Source: Mugil cephalus (taxonomy: Eukaryota > Chordata > Actinopteri > Mugiliformes > Mugilidae). From it: 64,000 nt of DNA. The notes under the pieces were generated by a model that was not told the origin of the DNA, searched no databases, and saw only the letters and a program-made list of their open reading frames with translations. Below are positions 43,128-64,000 of this stretch, piece after piece (within the stretch, counting starts at the first letter, position 1; every line of letters begins with the position of its first letter). Where the stretch lies: the NCBI RefSeq assembly GCF_022458985.1, contig NC_061773.1, positions 20,618,001-20,682,000 on the forward strand, in the 5' to 3' direction. The translations under genes were made by a program, and so were the position numbers.

Positions 43128-43879
43128 AAACTGAAAAGTTATTATGACTGGGCGTAATATTGTGACTGCCATTGAAACGGAAAAACAGATGTTGGTGACG
43201 AGCTCCGTGCAGTTTCTTTCGCACTGATGAAAGCTCATACAGATGCTCTCATGAGGAAACGCAAAACACCCGGGAGACTTCTGTACTGAGATTAGTGTGA
43301 TTCTGAGAGACTGGTTACCAGCACATGGACATTAAAAATAACTATTTGGAAGGAGCGGTAAGTGGCTCTGTCACTTCTTGACCATAAATCGTACAGTCAT
43401 AACGGTACGTTTAAACCGCCTAAATAGATTTTGAAGGAATTGTCTGACTCGAGAGAATGAGATTGTTTTTGTACTTCCTTGTTCTCTTAGTGGTCACTCG
43501 GTTAAGCTCTGGCCAGCGGCCCTCGCGGAGATAGCGCGAGTAAGAACCAGGATGACAGGGTACCAGACTTATAAACAGAATATGTAAATAGGGTGGATGA
43601 GTGGCTACATTTCCAGGAAAGGGAAGTGATGACGCAGTGGAACAGGCTGAGGGGAGGACGCAAACAGGATGCTATCTGCTGCGACTTCCTGTGCCATTTT
43701 AGAAATCAGTTTTTCCCATGAATTTCTGTGAAAGAAAAACATATTGGACCCTGTGGTTTTTTTTTTTTTTTCTTCTAACATACAAAGGACGGAGAAGAGC
43801 GCCACGGTCACGTTGAGACATCCAGACATTAAAGAGAGCTGCAGTTTGTGACCTTTGTGTTTTCCTGTTTTGTTTTCAG
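30230..43879 (+). other. ncoa3 first intron
   Basis: This is 13.6 kb with no recognisable coding exon. It contains GT/CA microsatellites (31241-31267, 36170-36195, 37492-37535, 37693-37722, 40104-40128), a GAA tract (34000-34032), a CTG run (40443-40468) and several poly-T tracts. Stretches of mixed composition at about 31610-31840, 36050-36150 and 38820-39160 could be conserved non-coding elements. A GC-rich patch with CCAAT words (36780-36960) could be an alternative promoter. Other than these, nothing stands out. Confidence 0.6.
37492..37722. repeat. two (CA)n microsatellites
   Basis: A CA run of about 44 bases (37492-37535) and a second of about 30 bases (37693-37722) lie in ncoa3 intron 1. 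Length variation between individuals would be expected. Confidence 0.95.
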
Positions 43880-43947
43880 GAGATGTCGAGACATTGAAGT
43901 GACACTAGACCCTGAATGGAGTTTGACTGGGGCTTGTTCTGGGAAAG
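43880..43947 (+). other. ncoa3: ncoa3 second non-coding exon
   Basis: It is bounded by TTTTCAG|GAGATGTCGAGAC and GGGAAAG|GTGAGC. It has no long open frame, and it is the type of 68-base 5' UTR exon that precedes the start exon in NCOA3. Strand and spacing fit a splice to the exon at 46014. Confidence 0.7.
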
Positions 43948-46013
43948 GTGAGCATCCTGTTTAAAATAAAAAAAAAACAAAAAAAAACAACCAAAACAAA
44001 AAAAAAACTCTCACTCCCGTGTACACTCTACCCAGGTGGATAACCCATTAAACATAAAACCAAACCATTTTATTTTTAACTACGAGATGTTACATTTCTA
44101 ACACGTCCTGTTTGTCTGCTCGATAGTTTGTGAAACAACTCATCCTGTCCCTGCACAGGTTTCACGTTGTCAGATGCAGCTGATTCAGGTCAGTGGCATA
44201 CTGCCAGGCCTGTTGAGACTCATCTGTGGTTTAGGTGGGCTGCTGCTGCTAGCAAGGTCTCACTTTGCTCTAGAGGTGTTTACCCATAGGTTGCCCGTTT
44301 TCAGATATCAGTCATGACAAACTTTTGGCACTAAAAATACTACAGTACATGCCCAACACTACAGTACGTTACGAGCCTGTCTTTGCTGCAATTACGTCCT
44401 ATTAAGACGCGCCATTAAGAAGCCTTCTTCTAAGAATACTGCACTTCCATATTGGACGCTGTTTACGTTCAGCCTGGTTTTTTCCACGTAGCGACCCCAC
44501 TACCTCGCTATGGAATCCCTGCTCTCAGAAAGACTCCCAGCAGCACACAGCTCTGCTGTTTGTTTCAGGATGTGTGGCTGACTGAGGGCTGATGTCATCT
44601 TTCTCCACTGCTGCAGAGGTGAGCCTTAGGACAGAAACCAGGAAGGAAGGAAGGAAGGAAGGAAGAAAGAGAGAGAGAGAGAGAGGAGGGAGGGCAGTGA
44701 GAGTCACAGCCGGAGCACGACAGGCAGATTTAGAGAGGGGTGCTGAAAGATAGACAGACAAGAAGTATGCGATGCAGATTTATGGTGCAGAGTGTGTGTG
44801 TCTGAAACCTGGTGCTCTTCTAGTAGTAGTAGTAGTGGTGGTGGTGGTGGTGGTGGTGGGTGACTGGGCTGCATGTCCTAGCCTGCAGTTGCAGAGCAGG
44901 AGTTGCATAATGGCTCCCATCCGTTCTACACTATTCCTCTCTGGAATGAGCTCACTCTTGTGCGCCTGTGCGCACGTACACAAAGTGCGGGACGGAGTTT
45001 TCAGTTGAACAATCTGGCCGTGCGGCCACACGCTACGGCTTTGTGCTCGTTTCTGGGTGGGAAGAGGAAAAAGCAATGACCTTAGAAGCTGGCTTACAGG
45101 GGTTTCCTTTAATTTGAACTCTGAGGGGGTCAGACACGGGGCAGTGCCAGAGCAAGAAAACAAGGGCAGGGACCTCAGTACTGCTACACCCAGAGAGAGG
45201 GGAGGGAGAAAAGGGAGGGGTTGTTTGGGGAGGGTATCGGGAGCAGAAGTTAAAACCGATTGGAAGAAAGAACGGATGTAGCCTAGTATTGAGACTGCAG
45301 AGTAAAGAGAATGCGGTAAATGGATCATTGGAGTACGCCGTGGAGCCTCGCCTGAATTGCTTCAAGGCTCCACAAGCCCGAGCAGCTTTTATTTTTTACT
45401 TTTGCATTCCCAGGCTGTTAGACAAAAGCTGGCTGACTGCTGAATATGTGCCTTGCTGGGATAGTAGGTGCTAGGACTCTTTACTCTCACAGACTGTGTT
45501 ACGACATGCCTGAGCATGTAAGTGTAGTGGAAATGGTTTGTGTACACAGTGCGTGAGTGTGTGTGTGTGTGTGTATGTGTGTGTGTGTGTGTGTTGCCGC
45601 TGCTAGCAGAGTGGTAGCATTCTAGCGGGCAGGCTGGCTGAACGCAGGATGACCCATCTCCCCCGAGGCTGCAAATCACTACATCATCATCAGTCGCTTC
45701 TCACAGTGGAACAGAGTAGATTTCACTCCCATCAAACACAGAGCAGAAGCTAAGACTGCTTTACTAACTGGATAGCCTGCCCTTATAAATCTATGGGAAT
45801 CTACCATCACTTCATTTACAGCTATTCCTTCTGGAATGGAAAAAAACTAAACAAAAAACACACTTATCCTTTGAATTGGTCATGCTACACACAGGCATGC
45901 ACGTATATGCCACTCTTATTCTCTCTGATGATGTTGCACTTTCTTTGCACACATATATATATATATATAGGTGTGTGTGTATATATATATGATGTGTGCA
46001 TGTGTGCTTTCAG
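43948..46013 (+). other. ncoa3 intron with simple repeats
   Basis: No exon was seen. It contains GGAA/GA repeats (44641-44684), a TAG/GTG repeat (44821-44859), a GT microsatellite (about 45555-45594) and a TA/GT repeat just before the acceptor (45951-45990). A 50-base segment at 44339-44388 recurs in diverged form at 50779-50828. Confidence 0.75.
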
Positions 46014-46032
46014 GTGCTGATATGCGCTGAAG

Positions 46033-56432
<10,400 letters not shown>

Positions 56433-57235
56433 GCACCTGTGGCTGACTGCAGACTCTGGACCCTTTCAGTAATGGCAGAGCCGACCGGACCAGAAAAGGA
56501 GCTGGACACACACACACAGGGACACACACACTGACTGTTCGAGTCCCCCCCTCCACCCCCAGTATAAAATGTGACGCAGAAATGTGACTCGGCGCAGTAC
56601 ACTGTTTGCCCTGGAGAAAGCGGGGCTACATGGACAACATGTGTGAGGTTTCATCCTGAGCTGAAGCCTTGCACGCGTGCACAAACTAAAAACTGTGTGC
56701 GCTCGTTTGTGTGCGACCGACACGAAACTCTGAGGCAGTATTCAGCGACACGGCCAGGCTACACAACTGGACTACGGTACGACTGGCTGTGGCTGCACTT
56801 TACCTGGAAGCTTCTGCGCGGAACAAAGATTGATGCAATATTTCTTCATGATTACAGCCTTACTAGAGATTTGATGCCTTCGCAACAATGGGTTTTTCTT
56901 TTTTGTCTTTTCTTATCCTTAGGATGTCCCTTCGTTCTTAAGTCATGGGAAGCTATAAGCACACAGTTTACGATGTTATGCAGATTGGAGCAATAACTCT
57001 CGCCTCTATGCTTTAGACTGTAACTGAGCATCATAATAATCCCTGTCATAAGCAAACAAACGGTACTGCAGTATTAGATGTCTCAAATGTCCTCTGTGAA
57101 TATGAATTGTAAATATTCTACAAAATATATCAAACATGCTTTTTAAAGGGCCAGTCTTGCACAGAGTATGAGACCTGGTTGTATTTTTGTGTCCCATAGG
57201 TCAATACTGATTTGGTTGATTTTCTTTCTTCTTCT

Positions 57236-57270
<35 letters not shown>

Positions 57271-58170
57271 GCTTTTGCAAATGTTGCAGTTCGGTTTTCT
57301 GTTCCTTCGTTCGTCATCTTCTGAATGCATTTTAATTTTTCCCATAACATTATGCGTTTCATGTTTTAGCAAGGCACTTTTTACTTGTGACGAGTATCGC
57401 GACGCGACGAAGGGTTCGAGCTTCGCCGCCGTCGGAGCTTTTATTGGAAGGTAGGGGAGGTGAATTCTGACGCAACAGGACGCAAAGACGCCGACCACGT
57501 AGAATGACGGGGTTGACGGGAGGTGGGGACGCGGATCCCTCGGCTCGACGACAAGCCTGGTCCCTGCGGTGTCGGCCCAGCAGCTCCGTCTGTCAAGTCT
57601 GTTTTTATTCACAACACGTTCTTTTGACTGTTATCAACTTGCTGAATCTACCTTTTCAACATGCGCAATCCAAAGATATTTTTCCACACCTGTGTATAGT
57701 TTCTGAGGCTTCTGGTGTACATTTGTATGACATGTGTTATATTATTCTGATGGTAAATGGGTACATATCATGGATGGTTCTGGACATGGAATAGGTTGTT
57801 CCACAGCGCGGAGAGGACTGGAAAAAACACTCAGCCACCGAGCAGAACGTTTTTACATTCAGACAAAAAAAAGCATGTTTTGCTGTGACAGAGAAATACC
57901 AATGGAATGAAATCCACTCTAAGACATATCAATATTTCATCTATTTTTTCAGGAAACGACTTCATTTTATGTCCAGACTTTGTTACTTCAGGAAAAAGGA
58001 ACTTTTTGTCAAGTTTGGATGAAGTGCAAAAAAAAAAAAGGCAAGAGATGATTTGGTTTGTTTTGTTTTTTTCTTTGTTTTGGAGCTGAGATAAGCTGTC
58101 ATTTTACAGGATGTATATTACAGAATTTTTCTGTTGATATTGATGTAAATACAAATTTCTATTTAAACAA
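56433..58170 (+). other. ncoa3: ncoa3 3' UTR (distal end uncertain)
   Basis: The sequence after the stop has no coding frame and is AT-rich with scattered TGTA words, as in a long 3' UTR. A poly-T tract of about 30 bases lies near 57236-57266. I found no canonical AATAAA here; AATACA near 58151 is a weak candidate, so the end is a guess. Confidence 0.4.
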
Positions 58171-61100
58171 TCCTGACTCTGGTTCTGCCATTTTCTTCCG
58201 AAAACCACTGTGCAATTTACTCTGTTTCCAAGGTGGGCACATGGAGAAATGAGACTTTCCCATTTTCAGTGTAATATTCTGACTAAAAAGAAAAAGTTTT
58301 TGCTTTTTCATCATTACAGTCTAATTTGTGTTGTGAAGCACACAACTTACAGAAATTACAAACCCACACAGAGAGATGCACTAAAGTCAAACGATGGTGC
58401 AACGGCATTCGACCAAATAAGCAAACTTTCTGACAGAGATAGGGAGCCTGATAATTATGTGCCGTCTATTGCATTAATACTGATCATCATGGTGGAGTGT
58501 GTTAACCAATACAGGAAAGTAACTGGCTACATTTACTTAAGTCTTCACATTTTATTCTGCCGAATACTTCCTCACCACACCTCGCTTTCCAGAGGGAAAT
58601 ATTCTGCTCTTAAAAATTAACTTCATACACAATGGATGATACAAAAAGCTTTTAAAATACTAAACACTTTGGTAAAAGTTTCCAAACATCTGCTTGAGAA
58701 GAGCGGTGTGTAGTTAGGGTCACATTTTAGATGCAACAAGTAGAGATTTTGATGAGATTTTGTTTCCATAAATGTTCATATGATCCAGTAACTCCTAAAA
58801 CATACGGGGGTCTGCAACACCTAGGGAGTCCGCGATGTATATATGTTTATATATATCTCAATTTTCACCCACAAATTTTAATTTCTTCAAACACGTGAAT
58901 CCAACATATGCTAATGTATATGTAAATGTAATGTATGAACATGTGTGTTTCTCATCAGGGTCAGACATCTCACTAAACATATCTCAGGTGTGTTTAAAGT
59001 AGAAACTTGAGTTTCTTTATCTGTCAGTTACACACACACGCACACACACACAGCGGTTGCACGGGCACCCTGCTGTTTGAAATACAAAAACAATTATTTG
59101 AACCTGTGTATTATTTGAATAGCTTAATATTGAATGCAAAGTGATGATTATAATGTATATTTATAAACAGCACTAGGCCAAATTTAATGTAGAACACATA
59201 TAGTAGGTAGGTAGGGGGTCCCTATTTAATCTTTTCATCAGTTTGCCTGAAAAACGTTAAAGACCCTCGTCCTAAAAAACAACGATAAAAAGAAACTCTC
59301 ACAAGTGAAACTACATTTTTTTTCCCTCCCTTTATTCATTTATCCGCCACGTCGGTTTATAAAACTGTACATAAAGTGGTTGAAACTCCCACCTGAAGCC
59401 TCCACAACACCAATCTAATAACACAAACCGAGGGACCAAACCACATCTCCAATACTTCAACTTCACCTTTCTTCTTCCATGTATGTACTTTTTTTCATGA
59501 AGGACTGTATTTATACATTGATACTTTAACTTTATTTGACAAAGTAAAGTGCACAGTTCTGGAGGACGGGCCTCACCGGAGGGTCACCAGATGACAAACA
59601 AAATGGAAACGTGACGCACAAGCCCAAAGGGAAGCAGTAACTAATCATTGTCCCTGTGTTTCCATATGAGTGTGGACAGTTCTCAACTATTTATTGAGTA
59701 CAGTGCTCGAGTAAATATTAGACAGAAAATGGTGAGATTTAATATTTATTTTTATGATAGTGTGTTTCTGTTGTGTTTTATTATCTATATGAGATCCACC
59801 AGTAGCGAGGCAGTAAAAACATAAACGTGAGAAACAAGTACTTCAGGCCCCTTAAGCCGCAGGTTCTTCATGACACCAGAGGGAGTCGCTGTTGTCTTCT
59901 CACGGCTCATTCTTCGCCACACAAGTTCCTTTTCAGGGTTGCAATCCCTTTCGTGCTCGCAGGAGGACGCCAACCTCCACAGAGAGAGAGTTGAAGAAGG
60001 GGACATGAGGTTTGATTCACGTTTACAGACGCAGGGATTAAAATAATAACAACAATTATGACTAAAGTAAATATAAAATTTAGGAGGCAGCTTTAATTTT
60101 GCTTAAATGTGATGAGATGTTAAGTGCACATTTACTGTGAACAGTAGAACAACAGCCTCCACAGCTCGGTCACGCTCCATAAAAAGTATGTGTCTTATAG
60201 ATCATTACAGTTTATTAACTATGAGATGTTAAACGGAAAGTTTGAACGTTAAAGGAATTAGTTCATTTACTGTGCTCAGTGCTCGCAGACGCTTCTCCAG
60301 TTGCTCGAGTAATGTAGGTTTCCTTTTAAGAAGAAGTGTATATATTAATAGCAAACTTCAGGCATATGACTGTACTGTGGGAATCTCTACCCGAGAGCAA
60401 CTCTCTCTCTCTTTCTCTCTCCGTGTTGGCGTGGTTCCCGGCCCATCTGCGGCCTGGCCCACGGATTACTGTTTGTTAATGTTTCAATCAGCTGTGTGTT
60501 GAGGAATGTGGAGCTATTTAACCTGAACTTCCCCAGGTGTGCCGAGGCGCCGCTCAGTCTGGGCCCCGCCGCCCTCCCCTGCCCTTGGCACAAAGCTATC
60601 ACACAAACACAATCATCACACACTGGCCACGCCGGGGCTGCAGCTGTGCGCATCGCACCGCAGGGAAATGGGAAAAACATTGCACCAGGGAGACAGAATA
60701 AATCTTATAACGAATCGCCTCGCCAAAGCCATTTTAACCCCTGCAGTGCCGGGAGAGACTTTTAAAAAACTGCTGATTTACACGATGACATATCGAAACA
60801 CCAGGTTTAAATGGACGTTTTATGAAGTGAAACAAGCCTTTTGTGTTTATTGTTTTTTTTTTTTCATTCCATATAAACCATAAATCACTCCGTTGTCATT
60901 GGATTTGTTAAACACATGTGGAGTATGGAATTAATTGAATACATTTGTGATGACTGCGAATTGTGTTTGTAGATATCTATAGACGCTTTAAGTGAGACTT
61001 CCTCTTGTAACGTGATACCTTAATGAGGCAAATTACCAATTTAACTGGCTTTGAGCCATTATGTTTACCACCAGCTATGCTTTAATGTAACCTGAATGAC

Positions 61101-61397
61101 TTAACAGCTCCTTGTGGGTGTAGCACTTTTAAGTGGCAGCCAGTTTAAAACTGAGCACACAAGATGACATGTCCCGATGAATATGAGTAAATCTGTTTAT
61201 AATCTAAAGGACAATACGGCTGTAACAGCCACGGGGGTGTTATTTTTCACAACTAAAATTCTTGGAAAGAAAATTAACGCTGAACAACCCCCGGGACAAG
61301 ATGTGCTACACCTCTCACTACCTTCCTCTTCCACACACACACACACAGAGAGAGAGAGTGACAAAGAAGAAATCTTGTTCAAAAATAATTGTCTTGT
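58171..61397. other. ncoa3-id1 convergent intergenic region
   Basis: No gene was recognised. A GC-rich block at about 60520-60690 differs sharply from its AT-rich surroundings and contains a BMP-type element (60546-60561) and E-box words (CAGCTG). The rest (58171-60240 and 60760-61390) has no feature I can name apart from a short CA repeat near 59033-59052. Confidence 0.55.
60546..60561 (+). promoter_or_regulatory. candidate BMP response element downstream of id1
   Basis: GGCGCCGCTCAGTCTG fits GRCGNC-N5-GTCTG exactly, the bipartite Smad1/5-Smad4 motif known from BMP targets and able to recruit Schnurri proteins. It lies about 1.4 kb past the id1 stop codon in a GC-rich island. Function is inferred from the motif and the neighbouring gene. 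Confidence 0.6.
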
Positions 61398-61403
61398 TTT
61401 AAT
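61398..61403 (-). terminator. id1: weak candidate id1 polyadenylation signal
   Basis: ATTAAA on the minus strand, about 530 bases past the id1 stop. A second ATTAAA lies at 61530-61535 and a canonical AATAAA only at 60846-60851. Which one is used cannot be told from sequence. Confidence 0.3.
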
Positions 61404-61930
61404 AAAAACACCAATAAAGTACATTGTAAGAAAACAATATCTTCACATACTGTGGCATTGTAATATACAATACAGTTTGTCGCTCAGGAATCTGAGAAAA
61501 ATAGCTTTTTTTAAAAATTGTACAAAATGTTTAATTCTCTATATGGTTAAGATACAAAGAGTGTAACAGAATCATAAGCTTTCTTGAGATACTCTACACG
61601 CAACGAGCGATGCTGGTTGCACTGAACATGTCTTGGTCCCCCCGGCTAACCCAGTCTATATCTGGACACCGCCGGTCTTCTTTCTCCTTCTTCTTCTTCT
61701 CCTCATCTCAGGACCCTCTGATGAATCGAGAGCCGTGAGTGACGCAGACACTCGCTGCCGGAGGATGTCCACACGGCGGTATATTTTTTTTTCTAGCATT
61801 TGGGAGTTTGAAACGTCCCTACACAGTTCAAGGTTTCAATTGCTGATGTGGTCGAGAAGTCACATCAAGTAGCCTTGTTCGTTCTTCGCGGTGCTCGCTG
61901 TCGGGTGATGGGGCGATGCTCCACGAGCTC

Positions 61931-62548
61931 CTAACGGCACATAATCCTGTCATCTGAGCATCCATTCTGAGGGGAGACAGAGAAAGAAATGACGGTTGAT
62001 TAGTACATGTGAGATGCATGGACACAACACATCTAACTTGTGCGCAGAATGAGCTTTTACGCACGGACTTGGCAACTTTACGCACGCCTAACGACATAAA
62101 CAAAGTATCACAGTGGAACGCGCAGCTGTGTGGGACACCGGGCTGCTCTCGGAATTTATTCTGCGGCATGTGACAAGATGTTTACCTCGACTGCGATGCT
62201 GGTGATCTCTGCGTTCAGAGTGGTCAGCGGTGTGCGGGGGACGCCGCCGACGGAGTGCTGGCGGCTCTTCTCCGGCTCGTCCAGCTCGACCTGCAGGTCC
62301 GAGATGTAGTCGATGACATGCTGCAGGATCTCCACCTTGCTCGCCTTCTTGTTGGTGGGCAGGGTGGGCACGAGCTCCTTCAGCTTGCTGTAGCAGCTGT
62401 TCATGTCCTGGAGGAAGACGTTCATCTGCTCGTCCAGCAGCGGGTGCTTGCATTTGGAGATGGCCAGGCTCTGATCGGACAGGCAGCGCACCATGTCCTC
62501 GCCGCCGACCTTGCTCTTCAGGGCGCAGGTAGATCCGACAACCTTCAT
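61931..62548 (-). CDS. id1: id1, inhibitor of DNA binding 1 (complete)
   Basis: Id1 is a nuclear helix-loop-helix protein without a basic region; it sequesters E proteins and is an immediate BMP target. Exon 1 (62548-62186) encodes 121 residues from MKVVGSTCALKSKVGG. The HLH is at about residues 51-88 (SCYSKLKELVPTLP, KVEILQHVIDYISDL). The intron (62185-61967, GT-AG, 219 bases) is in phase 0. Exon 2 (61966-61931) adds NGCSDDRIMCR and a stop, matching the DDRI.CR end of ID1; total 132 aa. RTPLTTLN near residue 105 resembles a destruction box. The open frame upstream of 62548 is 5' UTR, because the TATA box sits inside it. Confidence 0.97.
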
Positions 62549-62686
62549 CTTGATTAGTGTATGGTGTGTAGCTTCCAAAGAAGGAAAAACAAAGGCAGTT
62601 GCAGCAAAGAGGCTCGTCCTCCTCTCAGAGATGATAGCAATATAATGTTGACAGTTCGCAACATCCACATGGGCAAACCTCCTCGG

Positions 62687-62693
62687 CTTTATA
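62687..62693 (-). promoter_or_regulatory. id1: id1 TATA box
   Basis: TATAAAG on the minus strand lies about 140 bases upstream of the id1 start codon, so transcription should begin near 62655-62665. Confidence 0.8.
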
Positions 62694-62745
62694 GTGCTGC
62701 AGAAGTCGAGGGCGTGTCCGAATCGTCCTGTTTGAAGGCGGGGGA

Positions 62746-62804
62746 CCAATGCGAGAGCCGCATTTGTATTGAGGAGGCAGACCAAAACCCCGCGCTCAGC
62801 CAAT
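62746..62804. promoter_or_regulatory. id1: id1 proximal promoter CCAAT boxes
   Basis: Two CCAAT words on the plus strand (62746-62750 and 62800-62804) lie 55 and 110 bases upstream of the TATA box. A CACGCCC-type KLF word lies near 62710-62718. Inverted CCAAT boxes at this distance fit NF-Y. Confidence 0.55.
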
Positions 62805-62829
62805 GACAGCGCTCGGCTGGTTATCGGGA

Positions 62830-63440
62830 TTTACAATCTGTTTGAGGGATGGCGTTACAAATGGAAACAAATGTGTGTCTTTTATGGGTAATATGTGGGA
62901 ATCCAGCTGTCCATGGCTTGGGGACTCTGCAGGTGTAGATTGCCTGGGGACACTCAAGGGGTGGTGAATGCTTGGGTATGTGCTGTGAGAATGTGTGTGG
63001 GATGGGACGGGATGAATAGGGTGAATGGCTAATGATAATTAGGATACCACAGTGCCCTAGATTTGCCTTTCACCATTGTCGATGGCGCTGCAGATGTGGA
63101 TGACAATGGTACAGTAAAGTTAGAGAATTAAATACACGAGAGGAGCCAGAGGATTCTGGGGGAAAAAAAGATTCGATTAATTCACTCAACTTTTAATAGG
63201 TTCAAGATAAAGTTTGTTTTGAACAAACTTTTATGTGAGCTGGGTGAATCTGATCATTCACTCGAGAGCACGGTCTGACGGCAGATTGCTGACTGATTGG
63301 GGAAAACTGCGCAGTCATTCATGCTCGATACAATCTGTACTCGCCGCGGCTCAAAGCTTTCTTTATGCTCACAAACTTGATTTCTCCCGAAGCACAGGGT
63401 GTCTTTTTTTCTGGCTCTTAATGCTGAAGGAAGCCCAGTG
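62830..63440. other. id1 upstream region, no gene seen
   Basis: Ordinary mixed-composition sequence separates the proximal promoter from the distal element cluster. Open frames in both directions here lack any family resemblance. Confidence 0.6.
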
Positions 63441-63447
63441 TGAGCAG

Positions 63448-63483
63448 CGGCGGCGGCGGCGGCAGCAGCAGCAGCAGCAGCAG
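63448..63483. repeat. compound (CGG)5(CAG)7 microsatellite
   Basis: Five CGG units run directly into seven CAG units, about 100 bases from the distal id1 element cluster. The polyR/polyQ or polyA frames it creates are not genes. Confidence 0.95.
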
Positions 63484-63578
63484 CTTTCACGGATTCCTTC
63501 ACATGTTTCTGCAGTGTGTGCTCACATCGCATCGCTCCGCTCTGAATCTTCCCCCCAGATTGTCCAAACAAGCCCGAG

Positions 63579-63671
63579 CAGACTGGCAGGCGCCAGCGCG
63601 GTGACGTCACCCATTCATCCGAGCCCTGACGCCTGTCAGCCTGGCGCCGCTCGGGCGGTCTCCATGGAGAC
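63579..63671. promoter_or_regulatory. id1: candidate distal BMP-responsive enhancer of id1
   Basis: Within 93 bases there are four elements. (a) CAGACTGGCAGGCGCC (63579-63594) reads GGCGCC-N5-GTCTG on the other strand. (b) A full CRE, TGACGTCA, lies at 63602-63609. (c) A second GGCGCC at 63643-63648 is followed by a GGCG word with spacing matching GGCGCC(A/G)N4GNC. (d) GTCTCCATGGAGAC (63658-63671) is a palindrome of two Smad boxes. The mammalian ID1 promoter has a BRE and an ATF/CREB site about 1 kb upstream (family knowledge); here the distance from the inferred start is also about 0.9-1.0 kb. Confidence 0.75.
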
Positions 63672-64000
63672 GTCAAACAAGAGGGCTCGCACTCCTCACT
63701 CCTCCATTCACCTGCGTGGCGCGCGGAGCCCTGAGAACAAACCGGCTCCGGAGCTTTGTCGTCCATTTATCACCTTAAAGCAGCGGGATGAGATTACCGC
63801 CCAGCGCACCTGCAGAGCAAAGCGCAGTCGGCCGGTTAACAGCGCGGCTACAAAGGAGGAAGGCTCGTCATTATGTTGTTAGCGCATTTTAACACAGAAG
63901 AAAAAAAAACAGTCGCATTCCTCCAAACAACCACTTTCACTGACTATAAAACTTTCGTGCATTTGGATTTATTTGCAGAAACATTGTTAATGGTCACATG

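Noticed and set aside
44821..44859. GTG/TAG repeat open frame with a valine run
   Set aside because: Translation of a microsatellite in an ncoa3 intron, not a gene.
62549..62803. N-terminal extension of id1 beginning MAERGVLV
   Set aside because: The frame runs through the TATA box and the untranscribed promoter; the conserved MKVVG start at 62548 matches known Id1 proteins.
63235..63882. 215-codon plus-strand open frame upstream of id1, and a 170-codon antisense frame
   Set aside because: Both owe their length to GC-rich sequence and the CGG/CAG repeat. They lack family likeness and overlap the regulatory cluster.

Overview
This is a 64 kb piece of vertebrate nuclear DNA, almost certainly from a ray-finned (teleost) fish and probably a percomorph. 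The support is GT-AG split genes with fish-like protein sequences, short introns, Tc1-type and hAT-like DNA transposon relics, many CA/GT microsatellites, and an Id1 protein of fish type. There are no bacterial operons, CRISPR arrays or viral genes.

Four genes can be assembled exon by exon. (1) dido1 (death inducer-obliterator 1), minus strand, 5' part only: a non-coding first exon near 5323-5420, start codon at 3082, and coding exons down to 162; the rest lies left of the window. (2) zmynd8, minus strand, complete: 19 coding exons from an internal start at 18730 to the stop at 6994 (1184 aa, phase-consistent). A second, upstream start exon at 24189-24202 gives a 1203-aa form. It carries PHD, bromodomain, PWWP, an acidic Ser/Asp tract and a C-terminal MYND finger. 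(3) ncoa3 (SRC-3/AIB1), plus strand, complete: promoter and non-coding exon 1 near 30165-30229, a second non-coding exon at 43880-43947, and 21 coding exons from 46033 to 56432 (1588 aa). It has bHLH, PAS, three LxxLL boxes, the CBP-binding AD1 helix and polyQ, plus two low-complexity expansions that make it longer than the mammalian protein. (4) id1, minus strand, complete: two coding exons (62548-62186 and 61966-61931), 132 aa, with a TATA box and CCAAT boxes.

Layout: dido1 and zmynd8 run head to tail on the minus strand. zmynd8 and ncoa3 are divergent across about 6 kb holding a broken Tc1-like element. ncoa3 and id1 converge. Three genes encode chromatin or transcription regulators (two histone-mark readers and one nuclear receptor coactivator), and the fourth encodes an HLH inhibitor that is a direct BMP target. 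They are neighbours; nothing in the sequence shows that they work as one pathway.

The most interesting signals are regulatory. About 1 kb upstream of id1 is a compact cluster with an exact GGCGCC-N5-GTCTG Smad/Schnurri-type BMP element, a full TGACGTCA site, a second GGCGCC element and a 14-bp palindrome of two Smad boxes. A second exact GGCGCC-N5-GTCTG element lies about 1.4 kb downstream of the id1 stop. I found no evidence for a wholly new biological system; the window looks like a normal, gene-rich fish locus.
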